A DNA stretch of 64,000 nucleotides from Mesotaenium endlicherianum (taxonomy: Eukaryota; Streptophyta; Zygnematophyceae; Zygnematales; Mesotaeniaceae). A model generated the notes under the pieces. It was not told the origin of the DNA, did no database searches, and saw only the letters and a list, made by a program, of their open reading frames with translations. The stretch is taken from NCBI GenBank assembly GCA_009602735.1, contig WELA01002374.1, forward strand, positions 47,763-111,762, given 5' to 3'. Of this stretch, positions 23,639 through 35,715 are shown one piece after another. The translations under genes were made by a program, and so were the position numbers. The number at the start of each line of letters is the position of its first letter. The first letter of the stretch is position 1.

Positions 23639-24891
23639 TGTCTTCGACTACTATCCACTCGACGGTGCCGCAAGTGCAGCGCAAGTCACGGCCGCCCAGG
23701 TACGGGAAGTCAGCATTGACTCACCGACCAGAGGACCGAGTTATCTCAGTCAGCGGTCATGTTGAAGTCGTTGTCACTGTCAAAGTGGTCACGACACGTC
23801 ACACCCACACCCAGGACGGGATGCGGATGTGGACCGAGTAGTCAGCCGAGAGGCTAGGGGCATGGAACCAGCAATAAGCCAGCCCAACGAGTGCCAAGAA
23901 AGGTACTGATCAATCGGCTTTCCAAGCCAAGTACAACAGGGATGTTGCAAAGGGCGTTGTGTGCCGCCTCGGCTAGACCCTCAGGTGACTGGTCACGGCC
24001 TGAGCGTTCATCCTAAACGCTGCCAGGCAGCCACATAAGCGTGATTGTCAGCTGGAAGGCTAAGTGGTCACGCGCAACAATCCCAATGCATGCATGCATG
24101 CTGAATGACAACTTCTAAGCTGTGTGAGAGCTGCTGGGTAAGGACGGCATGCAAGCTAAGCGCGGTGACTAAGCACTGGTATTCTCGAGAGAGGATAGTG
24201 TGTGGTGCCTGTGAAAGGCACGAGTCCTGCCTGAAGCTGCCTCATTCTTGCTCGCATTGTTGTCAAAGGAAGCTGAAGAAGCAGAAGGAGCGCGAAGAAG
24301 AAGGAGTTCCCAAGGCCATAGAAGGGCCGAGGCGCCACGCTTCTACCACGCTACTACCGACGTTGGAAGATTTCTTCCTAAGTGTATCATAGAAAGGTTA
24401 GGCCTCAGGATTTCCCAAGAGAGGATCTCGCTGGTGGAAAGTAGAGAGCTGCAAAATAGAATCTGTCAGGAGATTAGCACAGATCGAGGTCAAACGCCGC
24501 AAGCGTGCGAGGGTCACTTAAAATGGTGAGTGTTATGTTAGTCTCCAAGTTCTCAGAAGTCTCCATTGTCAAATTGCTGATAGCAAGAGTAGTATTAACA
24601 AGTAAAGCTCTCAGTGAAGAACTGAGTGAGCACAGCCAAGCAGTGAAGAGTTGTTAAGGGGCGGTGTTGAGCGAAGAGCTCAGAACAGGCCAGCATAGAT
24701 GTGCAGTTCAGAGTTTTGTAAGCTGTGACTCGTGGAAGTTAAGCGAAAGCCTTGCAGGGCGATTTTTTCTGAACTTGACATTGCCTGCTAAGCTGCTTAG
24801 ACGTGATTTCTGGAAACTACAAACTTGTTCATTCTGTAAACCCTCAACTTGGGCGAAGGCCTGTGTGGAAGTAAGACGCTTCTGTCCTACT
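23639..24891 (+). repeat. 1.25-kb dispersed inverted repeat, copy 1
   Basis: It matches the reverse complement of 48541-49786, beginning TGTCTTCGACTACTATCC and ending near GACGCTTCTGTCC. An internal segment of about 0.41 kb (about 23763-24172) is flipped relative to the other copy. A TG start, the length and a gag-like ORF directly downstream suggest a retroelement LTR plus leader. No primer-binding site is clear. Confidence 0.75.
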
Positions 24892-24908
24892 TCTGAGAAC
24901 TTGGTTAA

Positions 24909-26261
24909 TTGGTTCAGGTGAGCAAGAATTCCCAAGTCAGTTGGGGATTGAGGCCCGTGAGGGCTGCCGGTGTTCAACCTGGAAGGGGACCGGGAGAAAT
25001 TCAACTGTATATGCGGTTGAGGAGTGGAAGACTCTACCACTCTGTGGAGCCTGCAGAAGGTTTTGATTCTAGCCAGAGTCCACGAGAAAGTGAGACGTCT
25101 GAGCATATTGACAACCGGTGGAGTGAGCAACCGTCGAGAGACGAGTCTCGTCATAACTCCGCAAGCGGTGAGAACCCAGATAACACACGAGCCTTTGCAC
25201 CTGATTTGGGCAGAAGGCAAGACGTGTGGGGAAGAGTCAGTGAGTCCTGTTCACCATTCGAAATGGCTGGTGATGATCGGGATGAAAATCCTAAATTCAA
25301 GCTGTCTGCAAAGTGTTTTAGCGGACGAACCAGCGAAAATGGTCTCACTTTCGAAGAATTCGATGAGATCCATTGGGCACAATTCTTTGAGAAGATTCGC
25401 AAGGATTCTTCTTATACACAATCTGTCGCATTTATAGGCTTGGTTCAGTACTTGGACAAGGATGCCCTGCTGTTATATCGTCAATTTCGGAAGGATGAGA
25501 ATCTCACCCAGGAATGGGCGTTTGAAGAACAGAAAAGGGCTAGGGATTTGAAAATCCATAAAGAAGCTGCGAAAGCCCGAATGTCCGCTTTATCTTCAGG
25601 AAAAACAGTGACAACTGCACCTGTTGAGGGCATAGACCTAGCTGCACTAACACAAGAATTAACAGAGGCCATGAGGCAACTCACTGAGGGCCAGCGGAAG
25701 GCGGCCACTCAAGATGATGATGCCGATTCTGTCGCAGAATTGCGAAAGGTGTGTGCAGGACTGTCTGAAAAGATTGCTAGAGCTCAAGAACGAGTATCAC
25801 GCAGAGCTACACCTCTCAATGGTCAGCAATGCGATAGCGCCACGACAGAGGCAAGCCATGCGCAAGCCTTGGTTAGCTGTCGTAAGGATATGGAGGCTGG
25901 GGATGACCAGCTAGACTCCACGCATTGCCTGCGTCGTTTCTTGAAGTTGCTTGAAGCACAATTCCAAGAGGATCGCAGTCTTCAGGTGCACCGTTATGTA
26001 CATTTTGTTCGTCAGAAGAACGAGACAGTCATGGAGGTCAAATCCAGATTGGTAGATCTCGCCAAAAAGGCAAAAATATACGAGCCCAGAATAGTGGCTG
26101 ACAAGTTTCTGTTGTGCTTGGGCAAGGAAACAGATCGTGAAGTCAGGCCACCTCTGTCCGCAAAGCACAAGATTGACTGGGACATCGGCGAGGCGGCTGA
26201 CATAGCACGTAATGTCGTAGAAGGTAAAGTGTGGTATAAAGAGGCTTCCAGGACACTTATG
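24909..26261 (+). mobile_element. gag-like region of a retroelement, cut by element A
   Basis: One open frame of about 450 codons follows repeat copy 1. It has a charged, helical central part and, near the end, a block typical of retrotransposon gag: FLKLLEAQFQED, VHFVRQKNETVMEVKSRL, then an FLLCLGKETDREVR-like stretch. The frame runs straight into the LTR of element A at 26262, so the downstream part has been displaced by that insertion. No pol of this element is recognised in the window. Family: LTR-type or related, not resolved. Confidence 0.55.
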
Positions 26262-26981
26262 TGAAAAGAATCAACTTACCAATTAGGCGATTAACAATGT
26301 TCAAAGATCTTTATATCAGCAAGTAATCTTTATGGTATTTTTTGTTAATTGGTTAAACAGCAAAGGACAACACACTAGCAGTGGACAATACTCGTAAGTC
26401 AAATGCGAGTTGACTAGCATCAATAATGCAATCAGTAAACTCATACATAAGCAAGGTGAGAAGGCAGTGCGTATCAATGGCTTCTCGCCTTGGATTTAGG
26501 TTTCTCTCAGTAAGCTGTACAAGAGAGTTGGCCTCGTTTCCGAATGCCGAACTCGAGAGCAATGCCTAGCATATGTACATGGAATGAGTTTACTGTTCAA
26601 CGGCCAGTGCGATGGCACCGCCTACCCGGGAGTTAACCACGTTGGTAGGACCTCGGTTAACCAAATCCACTGCCATCTCCCATCATCCCAAATCGCCATC
26701 CATCATAGGGATGTCATCTGGCCATTCATCTAGCGTATCACACCTAGATGCATATCGAGGCAGTTCGCTGCTACCGAGTACGGAAGTCAGCTGGCTGTCA
26801 AAGAATGTGTCAGCAAGCTGACTTAAGTTGACTTCAGCCTGCTGCTTCCGGCTGAGTCATTAAACTGATATTTAATATAAAGTCCAGCAGACTAATTATC
26901 AACTAGAGTTCAGTAGGCTGAACTTATTTAACTATTATATTTAAATGAATATTATATCTACTAATATACTGATTCAATACA
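26262..26981 (-). repeat. Element A 3' LTR
   Basis: A 720-bp LTR, TGAAAAGAAT to GATTCAATACA in plus orientation. On its inner side it adjoins a polypurine tract (minus strand) and a hairpin. It pairs with 41032-41750. Confidence 0.85.
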
Positions 26982-27093
26982 ATCTTTCCAACTTAACTTG
27001 TTGTCGCCTCGACAACATTAAACTGCAAAAGTCTTAAATAAGGAAACTGAACCTGACCAGCCTCCCCCACTGACCACCTTTTCAGCCTGTCAC

Positions 27094-28074
27094 CTAGGGG
27101 ATTGTTCCTGGGGCTTCAGGATCAGGAGAATGAGATCTGGACCTAGATCTGGACAGCCCTCTAGGTCTGTCAGCTGGCCTTCTAAAGAACCCCGTTTGTT
27201 CTAAAGTTGGACCTCGAGGAGAACGAAGGATGGTAGCCTGCTCTTCACCCACTTGGGTATTGATCCCCACATAGACAGGCATTCCAGTAGGATGCTGAAA
27301 TACATTGGCAAGAGGTACATGTCCCTGAGCGAAGGGGGAGGCCGGCATACCTCTGGCCACCCCGCGTATCCCTGAAACTCCTGTCCTCTGGGGATTTCTG
27401 CCTGTGTTTGCTGCCAAGTGCAGTCAGATCAGCTTCTTCCCCTGCTTGGGCAGGTGGGCTGGGGGAGCGAGTGCGGGGTCCAGTTGCCACCATGACCGGA
27501 ATCACGTTCCATATACCTGATCTTGGTTCCTTAGGAAGTGCCCCTGCCTGTCCCTGGGTCTCCTGAGTACCAGCTCCTGATGCTTCTCCTCTACCTTGTT
27601 CTTCTTCCTCATCCCCCTCATCCTCCTCCCTTGGGAGAGTAGGAGTCTCGTCAACTAAGTCGTCCTGCTCTCTGGTAGACATGGAGTAGTCTATTGATCT
27701 CCCTTTCTTAGGGCGCGCTAGAGGTTGCTTGGCCTTCAGCCTGCTGATGTCTATCCGGCCTGTATTCTTCGCCCATTTGACAAAGGCATGCTTTCCCTTA
27801 GAGAAGTAATCTCTCTCCCTCCTCCTGTGTTCTTTGATCTCTGCATTCATGTTGCTCAGGCAGCCATTCAGCCTGGGGTCCCAAGGGGCAATGTGAGGTG
27901 GTAGAATGAGGTGGCCGTCTAGGCCATAGTGGAAATCGTCTGGTTGGGCTCGGTCACACTCCTGCATTTTGTTTGTGACGGTCATCCACCTCCAGTCTGT
28001 TGGCTGCTGGTAGTACTGGGGTCCATGCTCAGCTTTTCTCATTTTGCATGGGAACCAGTGGGGAGAGAACATCT
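27094..28074 (-). mobile_element. Element A accessory coding region, second part
   Basis: Open coding-like sequence on the minus strand between element B and the 3' LTR of element A. It starts with a Trp/His/Pro-rich block (CKMRKAEHGPQYYQQP, WRWMTVTNKM), followed by a basic stretch and a disordered acidic/Pro/Ser tail (REEDEGDEEEE, RTRSPSPP). No family is recognised. The composition suggests a nucleic-acid-associated protein, but that is inference. Confidence 0.5.
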
Positions 28075-28079
28075 GCTGT

Positions 28080-28582
28080 TGTAGTGAAACAGATAGATGA
28101 AGTACTTAGTGAAATATAATACTTTATCTATTCAAGACAAGGATCTTTGAACACAAGTGATAGCTTCTTGAGAGAGAGATGGCTTCTTGAAAGTTAATAT
28201 ATTCCGGGATTTTGGCAAGTACAAGAGTGATTCTGGAATGTCTTTCTATGTTCTAGCTCTTGTTTATATACTTGCTAAATAAGTAATCTCTAGGAAGGTG
28301 TATGTTGATGTGTTGGCACCCAACACATCCCAAAACTTGCCACCTCTTTCTAGAATAATGTACACATGTTCTTTTGACCTAAAAATGGCACATTTGACTT
28401 CTGCCACGTGGAGTTCTTCTAGGTCTTTCCTCTAACTTCGAAAATGCCTTGGAAGGTTCAAAGGACATGAACCAAGTTACTAGAGTACCTATTCACACTT
28501 GAATTCACACAATAATACTCCAAATATATTTGAAAACATTAAAATATATGCATACTAATATATAATAACTCAAATCACTACA
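28080..28582 (-). repeat. Element B 3' LTR
   Basis: A 503-bp LTR with a G-box (CCACGTGG, near 28408) and an 8-bp stem palindrome around TGTGTTGGCACCCAACACA (near 28311). Bordered by GCTGT on the outside. Confidence 0.92.
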
Positions 28583-29350
28583 TCACCCCCCCGATAGAAA
28601 AAGCGACGTCTCGGCGCGTCAAGTCAGGTCTTACACATGTGGAGCAAACTAGTCAACAGTTTCAAGTCAGATGCCACACATGTGAAGAGGACTAGTCAAA
28701 GGCGCCAAGTCAGGTGCTACACATGTAAGGTAGACTAGGCAAGGCCGTGGGTGGTGTGACCTTATTGGCTAGCCTACTCCTTGATGATAAAGAAAATTGT
28801 ACAAGTTGGCCCAGAATCTGCCACGAATTCAAAATTCATAGCGTCCACAGAATTGCTCCAAATCTGAAATTTCAAGTGCCAGACGGACCGCGTCGGAGAA
28901 CTCTACCGGGTCACCAAATTTGAGAGCATTCTAATCTCTGGAGTGTCGTTGAGAGCTGAGAGAGTAGGCACTCCTCCAAATCTGTGCAGAAACTTCTGAG
29001 AATCATAAGTCCTTCTATGCTTCTCCAAATTCTGCAAACCAAGTCTCAAAGTGGGCGCTGTAAGATGTTCTACCAGAGTCTTGAGTTTCAAAGCATTCCA
29101 AGTTCAGGGGAGGGCACAATGTCATAAGGCATATTCTGCCCTAACAATGCCAGCAGCTTGACCCCCTTCTACTTAGCGCATCATATCTCTCTCACTAGTG
29201 CTCCAAATTGAGCAAACTTGGACTCTGAATCACCGGCTACTCATGGGCTACAGCAAGGTAAATTTTCAGAATTTATTCTGCAGAGACCTATCACCAGTAC
29301 CAGTTTTAGCTTTCTGTCCAGAAACTGCAAGAAGAGAAAAGTGTCTAATG

Positions 29351-32300
29351 TCATTTTTTCCTCTTTGTGGTTCTTGCAGGCTGCCTCCAAGGGGTCTTCT
29401 GCTGCTTCTTGATGGTGGCAGGCTGCCTCCCTGAAGTCTCCGGGCTTCTAGTAGAGAGACTTGGGGCTGGTCCAAGATGGGGGTTGGCGGTATGGAAGCG
29501 CTTCAACTTTCGTTGAACTTTGTCAAGGTAGTGCGCCGCCACCCAACTATTCTCCGAATCTGGATATCCTTTCCACTTGATCAAGTATTGCTGCTGTCTC
29601 CTGAAATTTCTCATAGCCACTATGTCTTCCACTTCGTACTCCAAATGATCATCCACTATTGTTGGGGCTGGTGGGGTTGTCACACGTCCTGGGAACTTGT
29701 TGTCGGGTTGCACATATGGCTTGAAGAGGGAAGCGTGGAATACGGGGTCGATGTGCATAGTCTGGGGAAGTTCTAGCTTGAAAGCAACGGGGTTGACTTG
29801 CTGGATAATCTTGAAGGGTCCCAAATACTTGGGAGAGAACTTGCTGCCGGCAGGCCTGTTGTTCAGGGAAATGTTCTTGGATGATAGTAACACGTTGTCA
29901 CCCACTCTGTACGTAATTTCTCTTCTGGACCTGTTTGCCACTCTTGCTTGAGCATCTTGCGCCTGTTGTAGAGCTTTCTTCGCTGCTGTTAGGGCCGCTT
30001 CTAATGTCCCCATAAAATCTGTTGCTGCAGGTACTTCATCATGGCCAGCCGTGAAGCTCAGCGGCGTGGTTGGATGGAAGCCATCGTTGAGGAAGAATGG
30101 GGACTCTTGGGTAGAGGCCTGCATCGTGTTGTTGTAGGCAAACTCCAGGGGGGTCAAGTACATGTCCCAATCTTGCTCCAGAGTAGACACGTAGGCCTTT
30201 AGAGAGGTCTTTAGGGTACAGTTCATACGCTCCGTTTGCCCATCTGATTGTGGGTGATAGGCTGTAGACATATCCAGCGATGTACCCAAGTTCTTGAAGA
30301 GATTTTTCCAGAAATGGCTTGTGAATCTTGGATCTCTATCTGACACAATTCTTAATGGTAGTCCATGGAGTCGGAAGATGTTGTCAAAGATGAGCCTTGC
30401 AAGTTGTGGTGCCGTAGCCTTAGTTGTCGTGGGAACAAAATGAGCCATCTTCGTAAGTCTGTCCACCACCGTGAGTATTGCATTATGGCCTCGAGGTGTC
30501 ACGGGCAAGTCCACGATAAGGTCCATTGAGATGTCCGTCCATTGTCTTTCGGGGATTGGTAGTGGTTGGAGGAGTCCTCCCGCCTTTTGCGATGATGGCT
30601 TGATTCTTTGGCATGTGTCACAGCTCCTGCAGTACTCCTTGACTTGCTTAGACATGCCTGGCCAACAATAAGTCCTAGCTAGAACGCCCGTGGTCCTTAG
30701 GATTCCAAAGTGTCCTCCAAGAGGGTTGTCGTGTGCTTCTCGTAGAAGCAAGAGCCGGAGGTCTATGTCATTAGGAACACATCTCTGGCCCGTATCTTGC
30801 CTCACCCAATAATTGCCTTCTTGCTTCTTGCATGGGTCCAAGGCTGCTTCTCCGTTCTTGTAGTAAGGGTCTCTTTCATAGGCGGCTGAAAATCGAGCTT
30901 CCAGATCTGTCTTCAGGGATACCATCACTGCATTTAATTGCAGTCTTGAGAGGGGGTCAGCCGGGTTTGTCTTGCCGGGCTGGTACTGAATCGTGATGTT
31001 GTATTGTTGCAAGTATCCGCTCCATCTTGCTTGTCTCCTTGAGAGATACGGCTGCGTTTGGAGGTGCTTTAACGCCTCGTGGTCCGTGGTGACCAGTACT
31101 TTGCGTCCTTCAACGTAGCAGCGCCAAACCTTCAAGGCATGTACAATCGCCAATGCCTCTCGCTCCGTGGTTGTATAATTTTGCTCGGCTGGATTTAGCT
31201 TCCTTGACTCGTAGGCGATGGGCTGCAGTCCCTTGCCTTGGTCTTGAAGCAGGATTGCTCCTATTGCATAGGAAGGTGCATCGGTGATGACGTGAAAGGG
31301 CCAATCTGGGTTTGGACTTGGGAGTGTGACCACCGGGGATGTGGTCAATCTTTGCTTTAACTCTTGAAATGCCTCTTCCTCTTTCTCGGTCCATGTATAT
31401 AGCCTGTCCTTCTTGAGTAGATCTGTCAGGGGGGCTGCTATGTGCGAGAAGCCTTGGATGAATTTTCTGTACCAATTGGCAAATCCCAAGAATGACTGGA
31501 GTTCTTTCTTGGTCGTGGGGGTTGGCCATTCCTCCACCACCGTGGTCTTCTTGGGGTCCATCTTGATGCCATCAGCAGTCACGTGGAGACCTAGGAACTC
31601 CACTTCTTGTTTGGCAAACTCGCACTTTGACTCCTTCGCAAATAGCTTGTTTTGCTTCAATACTTCAAGGACTTCTTTCAAGTGTCTCGCATGCTCTTCA
31701 AGGGTCTTGCTGTAGATAAGGATGTCATCGATGAATACCACCACAAATCTGTCCAACATGGGCTGAAATATGGTGTTCATCATAGTCATGAAAGTTGCTG
31801 GCGCGTTGGTGAGTCCAAATGGCAGGACCATGAACTCAAAATGTCCATATCTTGTCCTGAATGCCGTCTTCTCTATGTCCGGTTCTGCGATGCGAATCTG
31901 GTGGTAGCCGCTCCGTAAGTCAATCTTCGTGAAGTACTTGGCTCCAACCAGCCGGTCCATGAGCTCATCCATGCGCGGCAGCGGGTATCGATTCTTGATG
32001 GTGATCTTGTTGAGGGCGCGATAGTCCACACACATCCTCAAGGTACCATCTTTCTTCTTGACAAATAGCACCGGGGCTCCAAATGGCGACTTGCTAGGTC
32101 GAATGAAGCCATGCTCCAGTAGCTCCTTGATTTGCTTCTTGACTTCGTCTAGCTCCGTGTATGACATTTTGAACGTAGGCCGAGAGATGGGCTTGCTTCC
32201 GGGCTCCAACTCTACCTTGTGGTCCACGAACCTTTTGAGGGGTAAGCCCTTGGGCAATTCCGAGGAGAATACTTCTTTGTAGTCCTCTAAGACTTCTTGT

Positions 32301-33016
32301 ATCTCCTTGGGAACAGGACTGCCTTCTTGACTCTCGATGTCTTTCTTGATGTCTTTTGGCGTGATCAAGGCCAAAAGAAGCTCGTGTCCCTTCCTCACAA
32401 GTCTCTTGAGTTGGAGGGCGGACAATAGTATCTCGTGTGCCGGCTTCTGGATGTCTTGGGTTTGGATATTCTGGATTGCGCGCAAAATACAGATTCTTGA
32501 AGTGATGTCATTCTTGATCTTGATAGTACCGGTCCTCCAATCAACTTGGGGGTTGTGCTTGGTCAACCAAGGCGTCCCTAGGATGACGTCGTACTTGCCC
32601 AATTGCATGGGGGAGAACACTACTCTATCCTTGAAGGACTTGATAGAGAGTGCCAAGGGGTACGTCTTCTTGGAAGGGGTAGTATAGGAGAATCCATCGG
32701 GCATCATAATCTCCTCGTCGTGGTCAAGAGTTCGCATAGTAATACCGTGCTTGGTGGCAAAATCTGCAGCAATGAAGTTGCCTTGAGCTCCGCTATCCAC
32801 CAAGATGTGGACCTTCTCTCCTCCAAGGTAACCTCTCAAACTCATTGGGGCTGGAACGTCGTCTTCAACGGGGGTCTCCACCTCACTTGTCTTGTTGCCT
32901 TCTCGTAAAGTGGGTCTTGGGGTGGTAGGCCCCTGGCCTACCGGCGCTGTCCGTTTTTTGACAACTTTTTGGGGCATGACAGTGCACGATGGCCCTTTTC
33001 CTTGCAATAGAAGCAT
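29351..33016 (-). CDS. Element B pol polyprotein with chromodomain
   Basis: An open frame of 1,221 codons. Domains in order: protease ([11 protein letters not shown]), RT ([36 protein letters not shown]), RNase H ([24 protein letters not shown]), integrase with HHCC finger ([23 protein letters not shown]) and DDE core ([28 protein letters not shown]), then a chromodomain ([25 protein letters not shown]). The Lys/Arg-rich tail is typical of chromoviruses. Gag upstream is hidden by the gap. Confidence 0.93.
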   Translation of the reverse strand: MLLLQGKGPSCTVMPQKVVKKRTAPVGQGPTTPRPTLREGNKTSEVETPVEDDVPAPMSLRGYLGGEKVHILVDSGAQGNFIAADFATKHGITMRTLDHDEEIMMPDGFSYTTPSKKTYPLALSIKSFKDRVVFSPMQLGKYDVILGTPWLTKHNPQVDWRTGTIKIKNDITSRICILRAIQNIQTQDIQKPAHEILLSALQLKRLVRKGHELLLALITPKDIKKDIESQEGSPVPKEIQEVLEDYKEVFSSELPKGLPLKRFVDHKVELEPGSKPISRPTFKMSYTELDEVKKQIKELLEHGFIRPSKSPFGAPVLFVKKKDGTLRMCVDYRALNKITIKNRYPLPRMDELMDRLVGAKYFTKIDLRSGYHQIRIAEPDIEKTAFRTRYGHFEFMVLPFGLTNAPATFMTMMNTIFQPMLDRFVVVFIDDILIYSKTLEEHARHLKEVLEVLKQNKLFAKESKCEFAKQEVEFLGLHVTADGIKMDPKKTTVVEEWPTPTTKKELQSFLGFANWYRKFIQGFSHIAAPLTDLLKKDRLYTWTEKEEEAFQELKQRLTTSPVVTLPSPNPDWPFHVITDAPSYAIGAILLQDQGKGLQPIAYESRKLNPAEQNYTTTEREALAIVHALKVWRCYVEGRKVLVTTDHEALKHLQTQPYLSRRQARWSGYLQQYNITIQYQPGKTNPADPLSRLQLNAVMVSLKTDLEARFSAAYERDPYYKNGEAALDPCKKQEGNYWVRQDTGQRCVPNDIDLRLLLLREAHDNPLGGHFGILRTTGVLARTYCWPGMSKQVKEYCRSCDTCQRIKPSSQKAGGLLQPLPIPERQWTDISMDLIVDLPVTPRGHNAILTVVDRLTKMAHFVPTTTKATAPQLARLIFDNIFRLHGLPLRIVSDRDPRFTSHFWKNLFKNLGTSLDMSTAYHPQSDGQTERMNCTLKTSLKAYVSTLEQDWDMYLTPLEFAYNNTMQASTQESPFFLNDGFHPTTPLSFTAGHDEVPAATDFMGTLEAALTAAKKALQQAQDAQARVANRSRREITYRVGDNVLLSSKNISLNNRPAGSKFSPKYLGPFKIIQQVNPVAFKLELPQTMHIDPVFHASLFKPYVQPDNKFPGRVTTPPAPTIVDDHLEYEVEDIVAMRNFRRQQQYLIKWKGYPDSENSWVAAHYLDKVQRKLKRFHTANPHLGPAPSLSTRSPETSGRQPATIKKQQKTPWRQPARTTKRKK

Positions 33017-33049
33017 AGTCCAGCCGTCATGAGAGCTTCTTTTTCAGCC

Positions 33050-33958
33050 NNNNNNNNNNNNNNNNNNNNNNNNNNNNNNNNNNNNNNNNNNNNNNNNNNN
33101 NNNNNNNNNNNNNNNNNNNNNNNNNNNNNNNNNNNNNNNNNNNNNNNNNNNNNNNNNNNNNNNNNNNNNNNNNNNNNNNNNNNNNNNNNNNNNNNNNNNN
33201 NNNNNNNNNNNNNNNNNNNNNNNNNNNNNNNNNNNNNNNNNNNNNNNNNNNNNNNNNNNNNNNNNNNNNNNNNNNNNNNNNNNNNNNNNNNNNNNNNNNN
33301 NNNNNNNNNNNNNNNNNNNNNNNNNNNNNNNNNNNNNNNNNNNNNNNNNNNNNNNNNNNNNNNNNNNNNNNNNNNNNNNNNNNNNNNNNNNNNNNNNNNN
33401 NNNNNNNNNNNNNNNNNNNNNNNNNNNNNNNNNNNNNNNNNNNNNNNNNNNNNNNNNNNNNNNNNNNNNNNNNNNNNNNNNNNNNNNNNNNNNNNNNNNN
33501 NNNNNNNNNNNNNNNNNNNNNNNNNNNNNNNNNNNNNNNNNNNNNNNNNNNNNNNNNNNNNNNNNNNNNNNNNNNNNNNNNNNNNNNNNNNNNNNNNNNN
33601 NNNNNNNNNNNNNNNNNNNNNNNNNNNNNNNNNNNNNNNNNNNNNNNNNNNNNNNNNNNNNNNNNNNNNNNNNNNNNNNNNNNNNNNNNNNNNNNNNNNN
33701 NNNNNNNNNNNNNNNNNNNNNNNNNNNNNNNNNNNNNNNNNNNNNNNNNNNNNNNNNNNNNNNNNNNNNNNNNNNNNNNNNNNNNNNNNNNNNNNNNNNN
33801 NNNNNNNNNNNNNNNNNNNNNNNNNNNNNNNNNNNNNNNNNNNNNNNNNNNNNNNNNNNNNNNNNNNNNNNNNNNNNNNNNNNNNNNNNNNNNNNNNNNN
33901 NNNNNNNNNNNNNNNNNNNNNNNNNNNNNNNNNNNNNNNNNNNNNNNNNNNNNNNNNN
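33050..33958. other. Assembly gap (909 N) in element B gag
   Basis: A run of N where gag should be. The flanks are the zinc-knuckle side (below 33050) and a short stretch leading to the primer-binding site (above 33958). Confidence 0.98.
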
Positions 33959-34115
33959 GTGCTCCTCCTTGTGGTGCTTCTTATTGCTGCAGATTTTCTT
34001 GAGTGGGCTCTCCCATCGGCGCTGGAGGAGGGTGTCTTGGAGAGGAAGGGCTTCCTTCGAAAACTTGCTGTTGGTCTTGAGGATCGGCCATCTTCTTGTG
34101 CTACCAAAGTGCCTA

Positions 34116-34127
34116 GCTCCGATACCA
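34116..34127 (-). promoter_or_regulatory. Element B primer-binding site (tRNA-iMet)
   Basis: The minus strand reads TGGTATCGGAGC one base inside the 5' LTR, the same 12-mer and spacing as in element A. Confidence 0.85.
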
Positions 34128-34128
34128 C

Positions 34129-34630
34129 TGTAGTGAAACAGATAGATAAAGTACTTAGTAAAACAGAATACTTTATCTATTCAAGACAAGGATCTTGAAC
34201 ACAAGTGGTAGCTTCTTGAAAGAGAGATGGCTTCTTGAAAGTTAATATATTTCTGGATTTTGGCAAGTACAATAGTGATTCTGGAATGTCTTTCTATGTT
34301 CTAGCTCTTGTTTAAATACTTGCTAAATAAGAAATTTCTAGGAAGGTGTATGTTGATGTGTTGGCACCCAACAGATTCCAAAACTTGCCACCTCTTTCTA
34401 GAATAATGTACACATGTCCTTTTGACCTAAAAATGGCACATTTGACTTCTGCCACGTGGAGTTCTTCTAAGTCTTTCCTCTAACTTCGAAAATGCCTTAG
34501 AAGGTTCAAAGGACATGAACCAAGTCACTAGAGTACCTATTCACGCTTGAATCCACACAATACTACTCCAAATATATCTGAAAACATTAACATATATGCA
34601 AACTAATATATAATAACTCAAATCACTACA
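34129..34630 (-). repeat. Element B 5' LTR
   Basis: A 502-bp LTR one base away from the primer-binding site. It keeps the G-box (near 34454). Bordered by GCTGT at 34631-34635. Confidence 0.92.
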
Positions 34631-34635
34631 GCTGT

Positions 34636-35345
34636 CCTGCTTCCCTGGCCAAGTACTCCCAGCTCCTTCTCTCAACTTCATTGTAAGCTGGCAATAGTGT
34701 GAGGTAGAAAACCGTATTTTAAAAGCTATCGGGCCGCATGCTCACCATCCTGATGAGTCTTTGATCTCCCACTATCCCCGGTATTGGGACTAGCTTGTTC
34801 TCTGAATCGTCGGCAAGGTACTGGGCCTGCTCTGCTGTATAGCCCACCATATTGGCATAATCCTCGCAGAGGACCACACCAGTGTGTGTCTCAATGTACC
34901 TATCCAGTGCTGTAGTTCCTTCCCTCTGTAGCAGTGTTGTCTGTTCCAGCTTGTTGATCTCCTGGGCTGCCAGCAATGCTTCCTTCAGGATATCAAAGTT
35001 TTCGCCACCCGCCACAGTATACCTGTAAGTGGCCAAGCTCTTCTGCCTGTCCGCTTCAGCCTTTTTCCTTCTCTCCTCCTCTGCCGCTGCCGCTTCTTCT
35101 TGTTGTTTCTTTTGTCTCTCCTCCTCAGCTTTCCTGAGGTTTTCCGCTTCCTGATCCTTCTTCCTCTGTGCTTCTTCTGCCGCCTCTTGTTGTTTGCGGA
35201 CCCTTTCTTGTTCTCTCCTGGTGAGGGACGTCGCCGCCAGCTCCTTCTGGTATTGCTCCATTGTCCTCCTGGCTTCTCTCGCCTTGCGCTGTCTGTCCTC
35301 CTTTTGTGTGGTGGGAGCCATTCTGCACACGTAACCAGGGCACAA
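34636..35345 (-). mobile_element. Element A accessory coding region, first part
   Basis: This lies after pol in sense orientation. It reads as a strongly charged coiled coil (Glu/Lys/Arg/Gln-rich, about 100 residues) followed by a globular-looking stretch (KLEQTTLLQREG, DRYIETHTGVVL, GYTAEQAQYLAD). I do not recognise a family. The remainder of this accessory region lies beyond element B at 27094-28074. Confidence 0.55.
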
Positions 35346-35715
35346 GTTAGTAGGATATCGACCTTTGTCCTAGAAGTTGCAGGAAGGGAGTAAGTTCGTA
35401 TTAGTATAGTGTATTCGTTCCCGTTTACTTTACAGGTTGATTGCTAGGAGTTGACGTAGTTGCGGTGCGCTAGACATAAACGTATGAATGTGTTTTCAGG
35501 TGCGTTAAGTGATGTATGGCTGTGCGAGGCCCTTTTTCCTTCAGCTAAAGGTGCTTTATGTGGGCCAGGCTGTTCCCTCTGTCACTATGCTGACACTTAG
35601 GGTTCACATAACTGTCCCTTTCTCGCTCTCGCACACTAATTGTCATATATTTTCCCCTCCAACTTAAATGGAGACAGGACCTCCTGTCACCTTCCCATGT
35701 CAACTGAAATGACTG

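Larger units (their letters stand above)
28080..34630 (-). mobile_element. Ty3/gypsy chromovirus, element B, nested in A
   Basis: The LTRs are 28080-28582 (3') and 34129-34630 (5'), with TGTAGTGA/TCACTACA ends and about 5% difference by eye. The 5-bp target duplication GCTGT is intact at 28075-28079 and 34631-34635. The primer-binding site (TGGTATCGGAGC) is at 34116-34127. The gag region lies mostly in the assembly gap 33050-33958, with a CCHC knuckle ([14 protein letters not shown]) just below it. Pol 33016-29351 is a single open frame. Apart from the unseen gag it looks whole. Young, perhaps 1-3 million years at plant-like rates; it must be no older than A. Confidence 0.92.

Noticed and set aside
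33029-34198. Long open frames crossing runs of N, here and at 14980-15441 and 52860-53811
   Set aside because: They are open only because N positions carry no stops; they are not evidence for genes.
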